The translations under genes were made by a program, and so were the position numbers. A stretch of DNA of 64,000 nucleotides from Hyphomonadaceae bacterium (GTDB lineage Bacteria > Pseudomonadota > Alphaproteobacteria > Caulobacterales > Maricaulaceae), in the NCBI GenBank assembly GCA_013001295.1, contig JABDMW010000022.1, forward strand, positions 94,640 to 158,639, read 5' to 3'. Position 1 is the stretch's first letter; every line of letters begins with the position of its first letter. Below are positions 37,471 through 46,848 of the stretch, in pieces. The notes beneath the pieces were generated by a model. That model was given only the letters and a program-made list of their open reading frames with translations. It was not told the DNA's origin and ran no database searches.

Positions 37471-37882
37471 GAAGCTCACACTATCTGCCGCATTGATTGG
37501 TTCAATTGCCTGTCCGGCTTACGCTGAAAATGTCAAAGGTGATCTGGCTGTTGTACGGGCGTTGGATAAAGTCACGGCAACGACGAAAGACTACAATGTG
37601 GCGGTTGGTGATACGCTCACCTACGGGTCTTTGAAAATAAAAATCCATCATTGTGAGAAAAAACCGCCGGAAGAAACACCGGAAACCTTTGTTTTCCTTG
37701 AAGTTCTTGAGCCAAGTAAGGCCAATGAAGAAAAAGAAGAACAGGTCAATGAAACCGGTGAAGTGATAGATCCAACTAAATTATTTTCCGGATGGATGTT
37801 TGCATCTAGCCCGGCTTTGTCTGCATTGGAACACCCGGTCTACGATATTTGGGTGCTCGATTGCCTGCAGTCCGGTGGCTAA
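37463..37882 (+). CDS. DUF2155 periplasmic protein
   Basis: The 139-residue protein has a signal peptide (MLKKLTLSAALIGSIACPAYA) and the DUF2155 core: ALDKVTATTKDYNVAVGDT, a CEK motif, and the strongly conserved SGWMFASSPALSALEHPVYDIWVLDC. The two cysteines are likely paired. Function unknown. The ATG at 37463 overlaps the NDUFA12 end; the frame is open further upstream but the signal peptide fixes this start. Its stop interlocks with that of aat (CTAA). Confidence 0.9.
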   Translation: MLKKLTLSAALIGSIACPAYAENVKGDLAVVRALDKVTATTKDYNVAVGDTLTYGSLKIKIHHCEKKPPEETPETFVFLEVLEPSKANEEKEEQVNETGEVIDPTKLFSGWMFASSPALSALEHPVYDIWVLDCLQSGG

Positions 37883-38520
37883 CTCGGACGCACCGATTTT
37901 CTAAACTCGACATCAGAGAACGCGGCGGGAAAGAAGTCGCCTTCTGTGTTCAGCGCCTGTTGCAATCGGCGATGGTAATCATCGCGCGAAATTTCTATCG
38001 CACCCAACGACAAGAGATGATCCGTAATAAATTGCGTATCGAGCAGGACGAATCCACCTGCGCTCAATCTTCCGACCAAGTGGACCAAGGCGGTTTTGCT
38101 CGCATTGCTCAGGTGTGAAAACATGCTTTCGCCAAAAAAAGCCCCGCGGAGGCTGACGCCGTATAGTCCACCGACCAGCTCATTGTCGTGCCAGCATTCG
38201 ACACTGTGCGCGTGGCCCAATTGATGCAGTCGCTGGTAGAGGTCAAATATCGTTTCATTTATCCAGGTCTCTTCATGGCCGGTACGGGGTGCGGCACAGG
38301 ACTGGACCACGTTTTGGAACGCCGTGTTGATTCGGATTTCAAACCGGCCTGACCGGACCGTTTTAGCCAGTGATTTAGATATTTTCAGCCGATCAAGTGG
38401 GATGATGCCGCGAAATTCCGGGTCGACGAGGAAAGTTTCCGGATCGTCACGCCCCTCAGACATTGGGAAAACGCCGTTGGCGTAGCAATTTAAGAGTTCG
38501 TAAGGGCCGAATTCCGACAC
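37879..38520 (-). CDS. aat: Leucyl/phenylalanyl-tRNA--protein transferase
   Basis: Aat adds Leu or Phe to N-terminal Lys or Arg, marking proteins for ClpAP (N-degron pathway). The 213-residue protein has the family blocks: CYANGVFPMSE, the WINETIFDLYQRLHQLGHAHSVECW segment, GGLYGVSLRGAFFGESMFS and LLDTQFITDHL. The start is a GTG at 38520 with GAGGAAA before it. It is the last gene of aroQ-accB-accC-aat, 23 nt after accC. Confidence 0.95.
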   Translation of the reverse strand: MSEFGPYELLNCYANGVFPMSEGRDDPETFLVDPEFRGIIPLDRLKISKSLAKTVRSGRFEIRINTAFQNVVQSCAAPRTGHEETWINETIFDLYQRLHQLGHAHSVECWHDNELVGGLYGVSLRGAFFGESMFSHLSNASKTALVHLVGRLSAGGFVLLDTQFITDHLLSLGAIEISRDDYHRRLQQALNTEGDFFPAAFSDVEFRKSVRPS

Positions 38521-38543
38521 GATTTCCTCAATTGTCTGTCGAC

Positions 38544-39893
38544 TTAGCTATCAGCTTGCTCGTCCATCCAGCGTTCGAGCCAGTGAATGTCGTAATCGCC
38601 CTTCAAAAAGTCCTCGTTCTCCAGAAGGTCTTTCAACAGGGGTATGGTCGTGTCGATTCCTGTAATGACCATTTCGCCTAACGCTCTGCGTAACCGGAGG
38701 AGGGCGCCTTCACGTGTTTTTCCATGAACAATCAGTTTTCCGATCAGACTGTCATAGTGAGGCGGAATAGAATAACCGCTATATAGCGCGCTGTCCAAGC
38801 GAACGTTCAAGCCGCCGGGCGCATGAAAGTCCTGGACCTTACCAGGCGACGGAATAAAGGTTTTAGCGTTTTCGGCATTGATGCGGCATTCGAGAGAATG
38901 TCCTGAAAAAACAACGTCTTTCTGCGTATAGTTCAACTTTTCACCGGCGGCGATCCGAATTTGTTCGCGTACCAAATCAATGTCGGTGATCATTTCTGTC
39001 ACCGGATGTTCGACCTGCAATCGTGTGTTCATTTCAATGAAGAAGAACTCGCCATTCTCATATAAGAATTCAATCGTACCGACACCGCGATAACCGATTT
39101 TTGCGATCGCTTTTCGGACAGTTTCGCCAATTTCAGCCCGCTGTTTCGCAGTCAGAGCCGGTGATGGAGCTTCTTCCAAAACCTTCTGATTGCGGCGTTG
39201 TAGCGAACAATCACGCTCACCAAGATGCACAACATTACCGTGCGTGTCGGCAATAACCTGAATTTCGATATGACGGGGAGTTTCAAGATAGCGCTCTAAA
39301 TATACAGATCCATCGCCGAAAGCAGCTAAGGCCTCTTGCTGAGCCGCATTTAAGGCCTCTTCAAGGTCATCAGCCGTGCGTGCGAGACGCATGCCACGTC
39401 CTCCGCCACCCGCAGCAGCTTTCACAAGCAGCGGGAATCCGACGTCTTTAGCGACTTCTTTAGCGTCTTCGTAGGAATCCACACCACCATCTGATCCCGG
39501 AACGACAGGGATGCCAGCGTTAGCCACAGCTTCTTTGGCGGTAATTTTATCGCCCATAAGCTTGATATGCGCAGCTGTTGGCCCAATGAAAACCATATCG
39601 TGGGCTTCAACAATGTCAGCAAAACGCGCGTTTTCAGACAAAAAGCCATATCCAGGATGCACGGCATCGGCATGGGTGATTTCGCAGGCCGAAATAATCG
39701 CAGGTATATTGAGATAGCTTTCATTGGCAGCAGCCGGACCGATACAGACGCTTTCGTCCGCCAATCGTACATGCATGGCGTCTTTGTCTGCTTCAGAATG
39801 AATAGCTACGGTCGCAATGCCCATTTCTTTACAGGCACGGTGAATACGCAGAGCGATTTCACCTCGGTTTGCGATGAGAATTTTTGAAAACAT
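38544..39893 (-). CDS. accC: Biotin carboxylase of acetyl-CoA carboxylase
   Basis: AccC carboxylates the biotin on AccB with ATP and bicarbonate. The 449-residue protein starts MFSKILIANRGEIALRIHRAC and carries the ATP-grasp glycine loop KAAAGGGGRGMR, the HIEIQVIADTHGNVVHLGERDCS block and EMNTRLQVEHPVTE. Length is standard. The ATG at 39893 is chosen over a TTG that overlaps accB. It lies 7 nt after accB. Confidence 0.97.
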   Translation of the reverse strand: MFSKILIANRGEIALRIHRACKEMGIATVAIHSEADKDAMHVRLADESVCIGPAAANESYLNIPAIISACEITHADAVHPGYGFLSENARFADIVEAHDMVFIGPTAAHIKLMGDKITAKEAVANAGIPVVPGSDGGVDSYEDAKEVAKDVGFPLLVKAAAGGGGRGMRLARTADDLEEALNAAQQEALAAFGDGSVYLERYLETPRHIEIQVIADTHGNVVHLGERDCSLQRRNQKVLEEAPSPALTAKQRAEIGETVRKAIAKIGYRGVGTIEFLYENGEFFFIEMNTRLQVEHPVTEMITDIDLVREQIRIAAGEKLNYTQKDVVFSGHSLECRINAENAKTFIPSPGKVQDFHAPGGLNVRLDSALYSGYSIPPHYDSLIGKLIVHGKTREGALLRLRRALGEMVITGIDTTIPLLKDLLENEDFLKGDYDIHWLERWMDEQADS

Positions 39894-39900
39894 AGACAGA

Positions 39901-40383
39901 TTAGCCAATTATGATCAGAGCTTCACCAAATTCCACCGGTTGCGCGTCTTGGACGAGTATTTCCGTAACGGTTCCGGAGCGCGGCGCTTTGATCGGATTA
40001 AAGGTTTTCATCGCCTCGACGAGCAATACTGTGTCGCCTTCTTTGACTTTGTCGCCGACATTCACAAATGGGTCTTTGTCAGGACTTGGACGTACATAGG
40101 CGGTTCCGACCATCGGAGATTTTACAGCATTGGGATTATCAGCCGGCGCGGCTGGGGCCGGTGCGGCTTCAGAAGGTTGAGCGGCAGGTGTTGACGCCGC
40201 GGCGGGTGTCGGAGCAGGCGCAGCATGTGCAACTGTTACCGGGCCAGTACCACGGGCAACGCGCAATCGCAGATCGCCTTTTTCCATTTCGATTTCAGAT
40301 AGATCTGTGTCATTTAAAATTTTCGCGAGTTCGCGAATGAGTTTTGTTTCCACAGCGGAGGTTTTGCCAGGTTTTTGAGCCAT
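39901..40383 (-). CDS. accB: Biotin carboxyl carrier protein
   Basis: AccB carries the biotin arm of acetyl-CoA carboxylase, which makes malonyl-CoA for FabD. The 160-residue protein has an N-terminal acidic domain, an Ala/Pro-rich flexible linker (about residues 50-87) and a biotinyl domain with the modified Lys126 in VEAMKTFN. The ATG at 40383 gives MAQKPGKTSAV; the open frame upstream is discarded. It is between aroQ (22 nt) and accC. Confidence 0.96.
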   Translation of the reverse strand: MAQKPGKTSAVETKLIRELAKILNDTDLSEIEMEKGDLRLRVARGTGPVTVAHAAPAPTPAAASTPAAQPSEAAPAPAAPADNPNAVKSPMVGTAYVRPSPDKDPFVNVGDKVKEGDTVLLVEAMKTFNPIKAPRSGTVTEILVQDAQPVEFGEALIIIG

Positions 40384-40405
40384 ATTGTGATCCCGAATCT
40401 GGTTG

Positions 40406-40843
40406 TTATTTGAGTTTAAGTATGGCGGCTTCAAGCCCTAAAAGATAGCTATTAATGCCTAATCCGCTAATTGAGCCGCTTGCCGCTTGTGCCACATAAG
40501 ACGTCTGCCGAAATGCTTCGCGCGCTGCGGGTTGCGAGATGTGAATTTCAATGACGGGGATATCAACCGCTTTTATCGCATCATATAGAGCTACTGATGT
40601 ATGCGTATATGCGGCCGGATTGATGAGCAGCGCCGCGCCTTTACTTCCGGCTTCCTGAACCAGATCAACCAATTCACCTTCAATATTGGTTTGGGCGAAT
40701 TTGAGGCCGTACCCTTGGTCTTTACAGGCACGTTCGCACATCGCCTTGACATCGTCCAAGGTGTCGCTTCCATATATTTCAGGTTCGCGCTGCCCCAAAA
40801 GGTTGAGGTTTGGTCCATTGAGAATATAGATAGGTTTTGCCAT
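40406..40843 (-). CDS. aroQ: 3-dehydroquinate dehydratase, type II
   Basis: AroQ dehydrates 3-dehydroquinate in the shikimate pathway. The 145-residue type II enzyme shows ILNGPNLNLLGQREPEIYG at the N-terminus (Arg19 and Tyr24 in the active site) and the histidine block EIHISQPAAREAFR. Length is typical. GAGGG lies before the ATG at 40843. First gene of aroQ-accB-accC-aat; divergent from thiS over 84 nt. Confidence 0.96.
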   Translation of the reverse strand: MAKPIYILNGPNLNLLGQREPEIYGSDTLDDVKAMCERACKDQGYGLKFAQTNIEGELVDLVQEAGSKGAALLINPAAYTHTSVALYDAIKAVDIPVIEIHISQPAAREAFRQTSYVAQAASGSISGLGINSYLLGLEAAILKLK

Positions 40844-40927
40844 AAAGCCCTCGTAAGTGCAGTCTTCTAGCAAAACAGGTCAAAAGCGCAAACCTTTAAT
40901 CGGTTTTATTTAAGGAATTAAAATGTC

Positions 40928-41131
40928 ATGGAATTGATCATAAACGGAGATATTTACGACGATATCCCGGCCGGAATAAATGTCGCGGACTTGCTCGCAC
41001 ATTTGCAATTGCCAAGCGCCAAAATCGCGGTAGAACGCAATTTGGAGATTGTGCCGCGCTCGAGTTATGCGTCACAAATTCTCAGTAACGGTGACAAACT
41101 CGAGATCATCCATTTTATTGGAGGCGGCTAA
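40928..41131 (+). CDS. thiS: Sulfur carrier protein ThiS
   Basis: ThiS is a 67-residue ubiquitin-like protein whose C-terminal glycine carries sulfur for the thiazole ring of thiamine. It has the fold's short strands and ends IHFIGGG, with the required terminal Gly-Gly. The stop overlaps the thiG start by one base (TAATG). No TPP riboswitch fits in the 84 nt upstream, and the other thi genes are not here. Confidence 0.93.
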   Translation: MELIINGDIYDDIPAGINVADLLAHLQLPSAKIAVERNLEIVPRSSYASQILSNGDKLEIIHFIGGG

Positions 41132-41910
41132 TGGTGAAAAATACGGATCCCTTGATCATAGCAGGCACTGAATTTCAGTCGCGCCTCATAATCGGCACTG
41201 GGAAATACAAAGATTACGAAGAGAATGCACGTGCTCTGGAAGCTTCTGGCGCGGAGATTGTTACAGTCGCGGTACGCCGGGTGAATATCTCTAATCCAAA
41301 AGAGCCGATGTTGATGGACTCTATTGATCCAAAGTCGACTGTTTACCTTCCCAATACGGCGGGATGTTTCACTGGCGAGGATGCAGTTCGTACACTACGT
41401 CTTGCCCGCGAAGCAGGGGGGTGGAATCTCGTGAAACTTGAAGTGCTCTCTGATCCCAAGCACCTTTATCCCGAAATGGAAGAAACACTCCGTTCTGCGA
41501 AACTTTTGATCGAGGACGGGTTTGATGTCATGGTCTATTGTTCCGACGACCCGGTATTTGCCAGAAAGCTCGAAGACTTGGGATGTGCTGCTATCATGCC
41601 GCTGGGGGCCCCGATTGGATCAGGTCTTGGCATTCAAAATCCGGTCAATATTCGTCTGATTGTTGAGCAAACCAGCGTACCGGTCATAGTCGACGCCGGT
41701 GTCGGCACAGCATCGGACGCAACGATTGCGATGGAGCTCGGGTGTGATGGAGTCTTGATGAATACAGCCATCGCAGAAGCAAAAGATCCTGTTCTGATGG
41801 CGGAGGCCATGAAAAATGCAGTTATTGCCGGGCGGCAAGCCTATTTGGCCGGGCGGATGCCGCGTAAAAAATACGCGGATCCAAGTTCACCTTTGGCAGG
41901 TTTGATTTAG
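41131..41910 (+). CDS. thiG: Thiazole synthase ThiG
   Basis: ThiG joins deoxyxylulose phosphate, dehydroglycine and sulfur from ThiS into the thiazole phosphate. The 259-residue TIM-barrel protein shows [16 protein letters not shown] at the start, [15 protein letters not shown] with the Schiff-base lysine, and the phosphate loops [15 protein letters not shown] and [11 protein letters not shown], then [15 protein letters not shown]. Coupled to thiS. Its stop interlocks with the DsbA-like gene (TTAG). Confidence 0.96.
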   Translation: MVKNTDPLIIAGTEFQSRLIIGTGKYKDYEENARALEASGAEIVTVAVRRVNISNPKEPMLMDSIDPKSTVYLPNTAGCFTGEDAVRTLRLAREAGGWNLVKLEVLSDPKHLYPEMEETLRSAKLLIEDGFDVMVYCSDDPVFARKLEDLGCAAIMPLGAPIGSGLGIQNPVNIRLIVEQTSVPVIVDAGVGTASDATIAMELGCDGVLMNTAIAEAKDPVLMAEAMKNAVIAGRQAYLAGRMPRKKYADPSSPLAGLI

Positions 41911-42638
41911 GACGATTCTTTTAAAGCCTTGTCGAGCATAACTTGTAACGCGCGCGTATTGCCGCTGGCCAGAAACTCATCATTGATCACAAAGAACGGC
42001 GTGCCGGTCAGTCCCGGAATGCGGTTTGCAAGGATCAATGCCGATTCAAGTTGAGCATCAAGTGCTTTATCTTTCATATCGGCCGCGAATTTATCCATAT
42101 CCAAGCCGAGTTTTTTCGCCGTCTTGTTGATAAAGTCTTTGGACAAGACGGACGAGTCCATCAAAGCCAGGTGCATTTCAAAATATTTTCCTTGCCGTTG
42201 AGCTGCCATTGCAGCCTTCGCGGCATTCCGCGATGTGCGTGTACGCCCATCGAGGATAGGAAGTTCTTTAAATACTACACGGACATCTTCTGGATGCTGT
42301 TTGATGACTTTTTGGACCCAATCCGTCGATTTTTTACAATAGGTACAATTATAATCGAAAAATTCGACCATAGTAACTTTGGCATCCTTTGGTCCGATTG
42401 AAAAATCGCGAGGGTCGTTTCTTAATTCCTTAGCAACATTGGTAATTGACGCTTTGTCTTCGCGTTCTTGCAAAACAACCAGCGCTTCACGGATGATTTC
42501 GGGGTTTTCCAGCAAATATTCTTTGACGATTTTTTCGATTTCAGCTTTATCTGCGGGTCCCGCTTCGGCGCAGCCGGAAAACGAGGATAAAACCAAGAAA
42601 AACGTGATTGCTGTCGTTGTTTTAGAAAGTGCGCGCAT
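41907..42638 (-). CDS. DsbA-family thiol-disulfide oxidoreductase
   Basis: The 243-residue protein has an N-terminal signal with a possible lipobox ending at Cys23, then a helical segment and a DsbA-type thioredoxin domain. The redox motif is CTYC (Cys98 and Cys101) in [12 protein letters not shown], and the cis-proline loop is [10 protein letters not shown]. The family (DsbA/ScsC/BdbD-like) oxidises or isomerises disulfides in the periplasm. GGAG precedes the ATG at 42638. The M48 protease gene lies 51 nt upstream on the same strand. Confidence 0.88.
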   Translation of the reverse strand: MRALSKTTTAITFFLVLSSFSGCAEAGPADKAEIEKIVKEYLLENPEIIREALVVLQEREDKASITNVAKELRNDPRDFSIGPKDAKVTMVEFFDYNCTYCKKSTDWVQKVIKQHPEDVRVVFKELPILDGRTRTSRNAAKAAMAAQRQGKYFEMHLALMDSSVLSKDFINKTAKKLGLDMDKFAADMKDKALDAQLESALILANRIPGLTGTPFFVINDEFLASGNTRALQVMLDKALKESS

Positions 42639-42689
42639 CAAAGACTCCAAATTTTTCTTGTTCTATAGGGGGTGGGATTAAAGGAATGA

Positions 42690-44060
42690 TTATCGTCTTC
42701 TATTTTTATTTGATGCGAGTTGGGCACCGGAAATAACAATAATATCGCTAGCTCTGCGCGACTGGGCCTTGTGTTCGCGCAAGCCCTCTTGCGCTCTTTG
42801 CGCAAAGGAACGCGCACGCTGATAATTACCCATGGCGAATGATTGTTCGGCGATGGCGTACCGTGCCAAGGCCGGTTCGCCTTTTCTGTCATAGGATTGA
42901 GACAGCAAATACCATGCGAAACCATTCGTATTTTCTTTGCGGAGCGCAGATTTCAATAAATCGATCGATTGGTCAATCTGGGGAGAGGTGCCGCCTTCGA
43001 TTAGCGCCTGCGCCAATGCGATCTCAAGCAGCGCCGCTTCGGGTTTCAAGCGCACGGCTTCCGTCATCGGCTCAATCGCATCTGCGCCTTTCCCGCTTTC
43101 ATAGAGAATTTGGCCTTTTAATTCGTGAAAATAGGGATTTTCCGGTTCTTCTTCGATCAAACTATCAATTGTTTTCACCGCATTCTTCAAATCCGCTGCC
43201 CGGTAATAGGCGACCGCACGCGCGTAACGCCCTGGTTTGCTTGAGTCCGTTTCGGGGTATTTTGAAAACACTGTTTGCGGTGCATCGATAAAACCGATCA
43301 ATTTCGCCTTGGCCATGATCAAGGCAAAAGCCTCTTCATCCGTATCTTCGACGTTGGCGAATTGACTTTCAGACGTCACTTCACGAAGCTTGTCTATCCT
43401 GTCACTTGAAAGAGGGTGACCCCGGAAATAAGGATAACGCCGCGCATTAGATAGGACCTCTTGATATCGAAATTTTTCGAAAAACTGAACCAGTCCCAGA
43501 CCTGATTGACCGGTGATCTCGAGATAATTCGCCGCCGCTTGGTCTGCTGAGGCTTCGTTGATCCGCGAATGCGCCAGGACATCAAGTGTGCCGAATTGTG
43601 TAGACCCGGCCAGAATTGCCGCGCCCGCTTGACCTTCACCGGCCAAAATCGCGGCCAATCCAAGGCCTGCCGCAATGAGCATAGACCCGTAGGCGCTCCG
43701 ATTGCTCTGATCACGCCGTGCCAAATGTCCTGATGCGATATGCGCCGCTTCATGCGCTAAAACACCTTTCAGTTGATTTGGCGTTTCAGCTTCCAGAATA
43801 AGGCCTGTATGGACAAAAATATTCTGACCGCGGGTTACGAATGCGTTCAATGATGGGTCGTTGACCAAAAACAGATCGACACTGGAGCTCTGTAAATTTG
43901 CTGCTCTGAGAATCGGATCCGTATACGCTCTCAACGTTTCCTCGATCTCGGTGTCGCGGATTAAGGATTGACCAAAGGCAGGTATCGCCGCGAATATCAT
44001 CAAGATAGCGGACATAAGTACAGCCGTTAAGCGTTTGTAATTGCTCGACATTCTACCCAT
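42690..44060 (-). CDS. M48 metalloprotease with TPR tail (BepA-like)
   Basis: The 456-residue protein has a signal peptide (cleavage after AAIPAFGQ), an M48 zinc protease domain with HEAAH at about residues 103-107 and the third ligand in RINEASADQAA, and tetratricopeptide repeats over the last 200 residues. This is the plan of BepA/YfgC, which degrades or helps fold stalled outer-membrane proteins such as LptD. ATGs at 44060 and 44051 are both possible; the signal peptide fits either. The neighbour DsbA-like gene may serve the same protein-quality role. Confidence 0.9.
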   Translation of the reverse strand: MGRMSSNYKRLTAVLMSAILMIFAAIPAFGQSLIRDTEIEETLRAYTDPILRAANLQSSSVDLFLVNDPSLNAFVTRGQNIFVHTGLILEAETPNQLKGVLAHEAAHIASGHLARRDQSNRSAYGSMLIAAGLGLAAILAGEGQAGAAILAGSTQFGTLDVLAHSRINEASADQAAANYLEITGQSGLGLVQFFEKFRYQEVLSNARRYPYFRGHPLSSDRIDKLREVTSESQFANVEDTDEEAFALIMAKAKLIGFIDAPQTVFSKYPETDSSKPGRYARAVAYYRAADLKNAVKTIDSLIEEEPENPYFHELKGQILYESGKGADAIEPMTEAVRLKPEAALLEIALAQALIEGGTSPQIDQSIDLLKSALRKENTNGFAWYLLSQSYDRKGEPALARYAIAEQSFAMGNYQRARSFAQRAQEGLREHKAQSRRASDIIVISGAQLASNKNRRR

Positions 44061-44087
44061 TGAAAACAATAAATCCTGTTTTGTAGT

Positions 44088-44103
44088 CTCTGCTTATGCA
44101 GAG
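44088..44103 (-). other. Short perfect hairpin upstream of the M48 gene
   Basis: CTCTGC-TTAT-GCAGAG is a perfect 6-bp inverted repeat with a 4-nt loop, about 30 nt before the M48 start. No T-run follows, so it is not a terminator. It may be an operator or leader hairpin, or chance. Confidence 0.3.
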
Positions 44104-44241
44104 GCAAACCAACCCGCCCTAAATACATAGTGCTGATCGACTGAAAAATCCAGAGACCACAACATCACCTTCGCGCGATGAGCGCAAGTTACAGTGCTGT
44201 TAGAAAACATTTCAGCGCAAAAATTTTACCCTATTATTCAA

Positions 44242-46848
44242 CTAGTTGAAGGGATTTGATTTTTGCCACCATCCTTTTTTCTTTGTTTTATTGTCTGCCG
44301 CTTCAGTCGAAGCTTCTTTTTGAGAAGCTGCCGGTTTCGTTTCTTTCGTTGCCTTAGGCTTCTCTGCAGATTTATCGGCTGAATTCGCCGTTTTTGCTTT
44401 CGATGTCTTTTTAGCCGGTTTTTTCTTGCTATCGGGCTGTTCTTTTATCGCTGTTTCTGCAGCAGGCTTTTTTCGCGATCGCGTCGTGCTTTTCTTCGGC
44501 TTTTCGTCGGCGGCAGTTGCATCGGCGCTTACTTCGGCTTTTTTTCGTGAAGGTGCGCGCTTTCGCTTTGGTTTTTCATCTGGGCTATCGACAGGCTTAT
44601 CCTCAGAAGAACTCGCTTTCTTTGGGCTCCGTTTTGGCTTTGACGAAGTTGCTTCATCAGCCCCATTATCGCTTGCTTTGTCAGCATTTGCGTCGTTCTT
44701 CTTCGCGGTCGGCTTGCGGCGTGACCGGGATTTCTTTGGTTTCGTTTCGTCTTTTTCAGCGACCGCAGTTTCCAATACGATTTCATCAGAAGCATCTTTG
44801 CTTTCTTCGCTGACATTTTCTTCAGAATTGCGTTTGTCCGAACGGCGATTGCGTCCGCCGCGTCTTCCGCGACGACGTTTACGTTTCGAAGACTTTTGTT
44901 GTTCTTCGCCATTTTCAATTGTTTCGCCGGCTTCGTCACTTATCGTTTGATCGCTGTCGTCGTCTTTCTGTTTACGGCGACGCTTATATGATTTATCCCG
45001 TTCCGCGTTCCGTGCTTTTTGCGCTTTTCGGTTTTCGTTGAAAATATCTTCCAGCGGATCCGCACCGGATCCTTTTTTGGATTCCAATCGCTCGATCTCG
45101 AAATTTGGCCGGATCAAATCTTCGTCAGCGACGATCTCAGTAAACATTTGGGATTGTTCATCGACATGATTAAGGAGATCACGTTTTTCGTTCATCAAAT
45201 AAAAGGCAACATCTGTAGAGACTTTCAAACGAATACGACTGGATCGGTTTCGAATTCCTTCTTCTTCCGCAGCGCGTATCGCTTTCAAGGCGCTGGACTC
45301 GATCGAGCGCTTGCGTCCAACTCCGCCACAATGTTCGCACGATGAACTTGAGCCCTCTAAGAGACTACGTCGGCGACGCTGTCGCGATATTTCCATTAAC
45401 CCAAACTGTGAAATTTTACCCATTTGCACACGGGCGCGGTCACGGCTTAAGGCGTCGCGCATGCGTTTTTCAACCGCGCGGTTGTTCCGGTTTTCATCCA
45501 TGTCGATAAAATCGATCACAACGAGACCCGCAAGGTCACGCAGCCGCATCTGTCTTGCGACTTCGTCTGCCGCTTCCAGATTGGTTTTGAGGGCGGTACG
45601 TTCGACATTTCGCTCTTTTGTGGAACGTCCCGAGTTCACGTCCACAGAAACAAGGGCTTCCGTCGGATGAATGACCAGATATCCACCTGATTTCAATTGG
45701 GCTACCGGGTCGAGACAGGCCTCGATTTGTTGTTCAACTTGATAACGCAGGAAGAGGGGGATGTCGTCTTTATACGGTTGGACGTTTTTCGCGTGGCTGG
45801 GCATCAGCATTTTGATGAAATCTTTGGCCAACCGATAGGCTTCATCACCTTGGACCAAAACATTATCGATATCTTTTCCGTAGAGATCGCGAATGGACCT
45901 TTTAACGAGATTACCCTCTTCGTGGATCAGTGCGGGCGCGATGGACTCCAAAGTCTTCTGTCTGATAGTGTCCCACAAGCGTGACAGATAATCGAAATCA
46001 CGCTTGATTTCAGCTTTGTTGCGTTTTGCCCCGGCTGTTCTGACGATCACACCCATCCCTTGCGGCACCGACATTTCGCTCATAATGGCTTTCAATCTTT
46101 TGCGGTCAGAGCCGTTGGCGATTTTGCGGGAAATCCCTCCGCCGCGCGGCGTATTTGGCATTAAGACGCAATACCGACCGGCAAGTGACAGATAAGTGGT
46201 AAGCGCTGCACCCTTGTTGCCGCGCTCTTCTTTCACGGCCTGAATAAGAAGGATTTGGCCGCGTTTGATAACTTCCTGGATTTTATAGCGGCGTTTGGAC
46301 ATGCGTTTGCGGCGCGCACCCAACATTTTTTCCTGTTCTTCTTCGACCTCTTTGTCTGAGGCGTCAACGGCTTCATCTTCGCCATTTTCGTCGTCATCGG
46401 ACTCGTCGCCGGATTCGTCTTCTGTATCAGTGTCACTGTTTTCATTTTCAATGGCAGCGATCTCGTCGTCACCAAGTTCATCGTTATCTGCGGAATCAGA
46501 GCCCTCGCCGGACGCTGCTTTCTCGATTTCAGATTCGAGGACTTCCTCGTCCTCGAGACTTTCAGCAACTTCGGCTTCTATTAAAGCCTGACGGTCTTCA
46601 TGCGGTATCTGATAGTAGTCCGGATGAATTTCGCTGAATGCGAGAAAACCGTGGCGATTGCCACCAAATTCTACAAATGCGGCTTGAAGTGAGGGCTCAA
46701 CCCTCGTGACACGAGCTAAATAAACGTTCCCGCGCAGTTGGCGCTTGTTTTCGCTTTCGTAATCAAGTTCTACAACTCGTGTTCCGTCGACCACCACGAC
46801 CCGGGTTTCTTCCGGGTGGGAGGCGTCGATCAACATTTTCTTTGACAT
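44242..46848 (-). CDS. rne: Ribonuclease E
   Basis: RNase E starts decay of most mRNAs and processes rRNA and tRNA. The 868-residue protein begins MSKKMLIDASHPEETRVVV and has an S1 domain split by an acidic insert of about 85 residues, as in other Alphaproteobacteria. The DNase-I-like catalytic domain has VDVNSGRST and VVIDFIDMDENRN, which hold the two metal-binding aspartates, and the zinc-link motif CEHCGG. The C-terminal 270 residues are disordered, Lys/Ser/Ala-rich, and end in GWWQKSNPFN. GGAG precedes the ATG; the frame is open further upstream. Confidence 0.96.
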   Translation of the reverse strand: MSKKMLIDASHPEETRVVVVDGTRVVELDYESENKRQLRGNVYLARVTRVEPSLQAAFVEFGGNRHGFLAFSEIHPDYYQIPHEDRQALIEAEVAESLEDEEVLESEIEKAASGEGSDSADNDELGDDEIAAIENENSDTDTEDESGDESDDDENGEDEAVDASDKEVEEEQEKMLGARRKRMSKRRYKIQEVIKRGQILLIQAVKEERGNKGAALTTYLSLAGRYCVLMPNTPRGGGISRKIANGSDRKRLKAIMSEMSVPQGMGVIVRTAGAKRNKAEIKRDFDYLSRLWDTIRQKTLESIAPALIHEEGNLVKRSIRDLYGKDIDNVLVQGDEAYRLAKDFIKMLMPSHAKNVQPYKDDIPLFLRYQVEQQIEACLDPVAQLKSGGYLVIHPTEALVSVDVNSGRSTKERNVERTALKTNLEAADEVARQMRLRDLAGLVVIDFIDMDENRNNRAVEKRMRDALSRDRARVQMGKISQFGLMEISRQRRRRSLLEGSSSSCEHCGGVGRKRSIESSALKAIRAAEEEGIRNRSSRIRLKVSTDVAFYLMNEKRDLLNHVDEQSQMFTEIVADEDLIRPNFEIERLESKKGSGADPLEDIFNENRKAQKARNAERDKSYKRRRKQKDDDSDQTISDEAGETIENGEEQQKSSKRKRRRGRRGGRNRRSDKRNSEENVSEESKDASDEIVLETAVAEKDETKPKKSRSRRKPTAKKNDANADKASDNGADEATSSKPKRSPKKASSSEDKPVDSPDEKPKRKRAPSRKKAEVSADATAADEKPKKSTTRSRKKPAAETAIKEQPDSKKKPAKKTSKAKTANSADKSAEKPKATKETKPAASQKEASTEAADNKTKKKGWWQKSNPFN

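Noticed and set aside
40844..40927. Possible TPP riboswitch ahead of thiS
   Set aside because: The gap is only 84 nt, shared with the aroQ promoter, and lacks thi-box sequence. A short AAACC/GGTTT hairpin is too weak to call.
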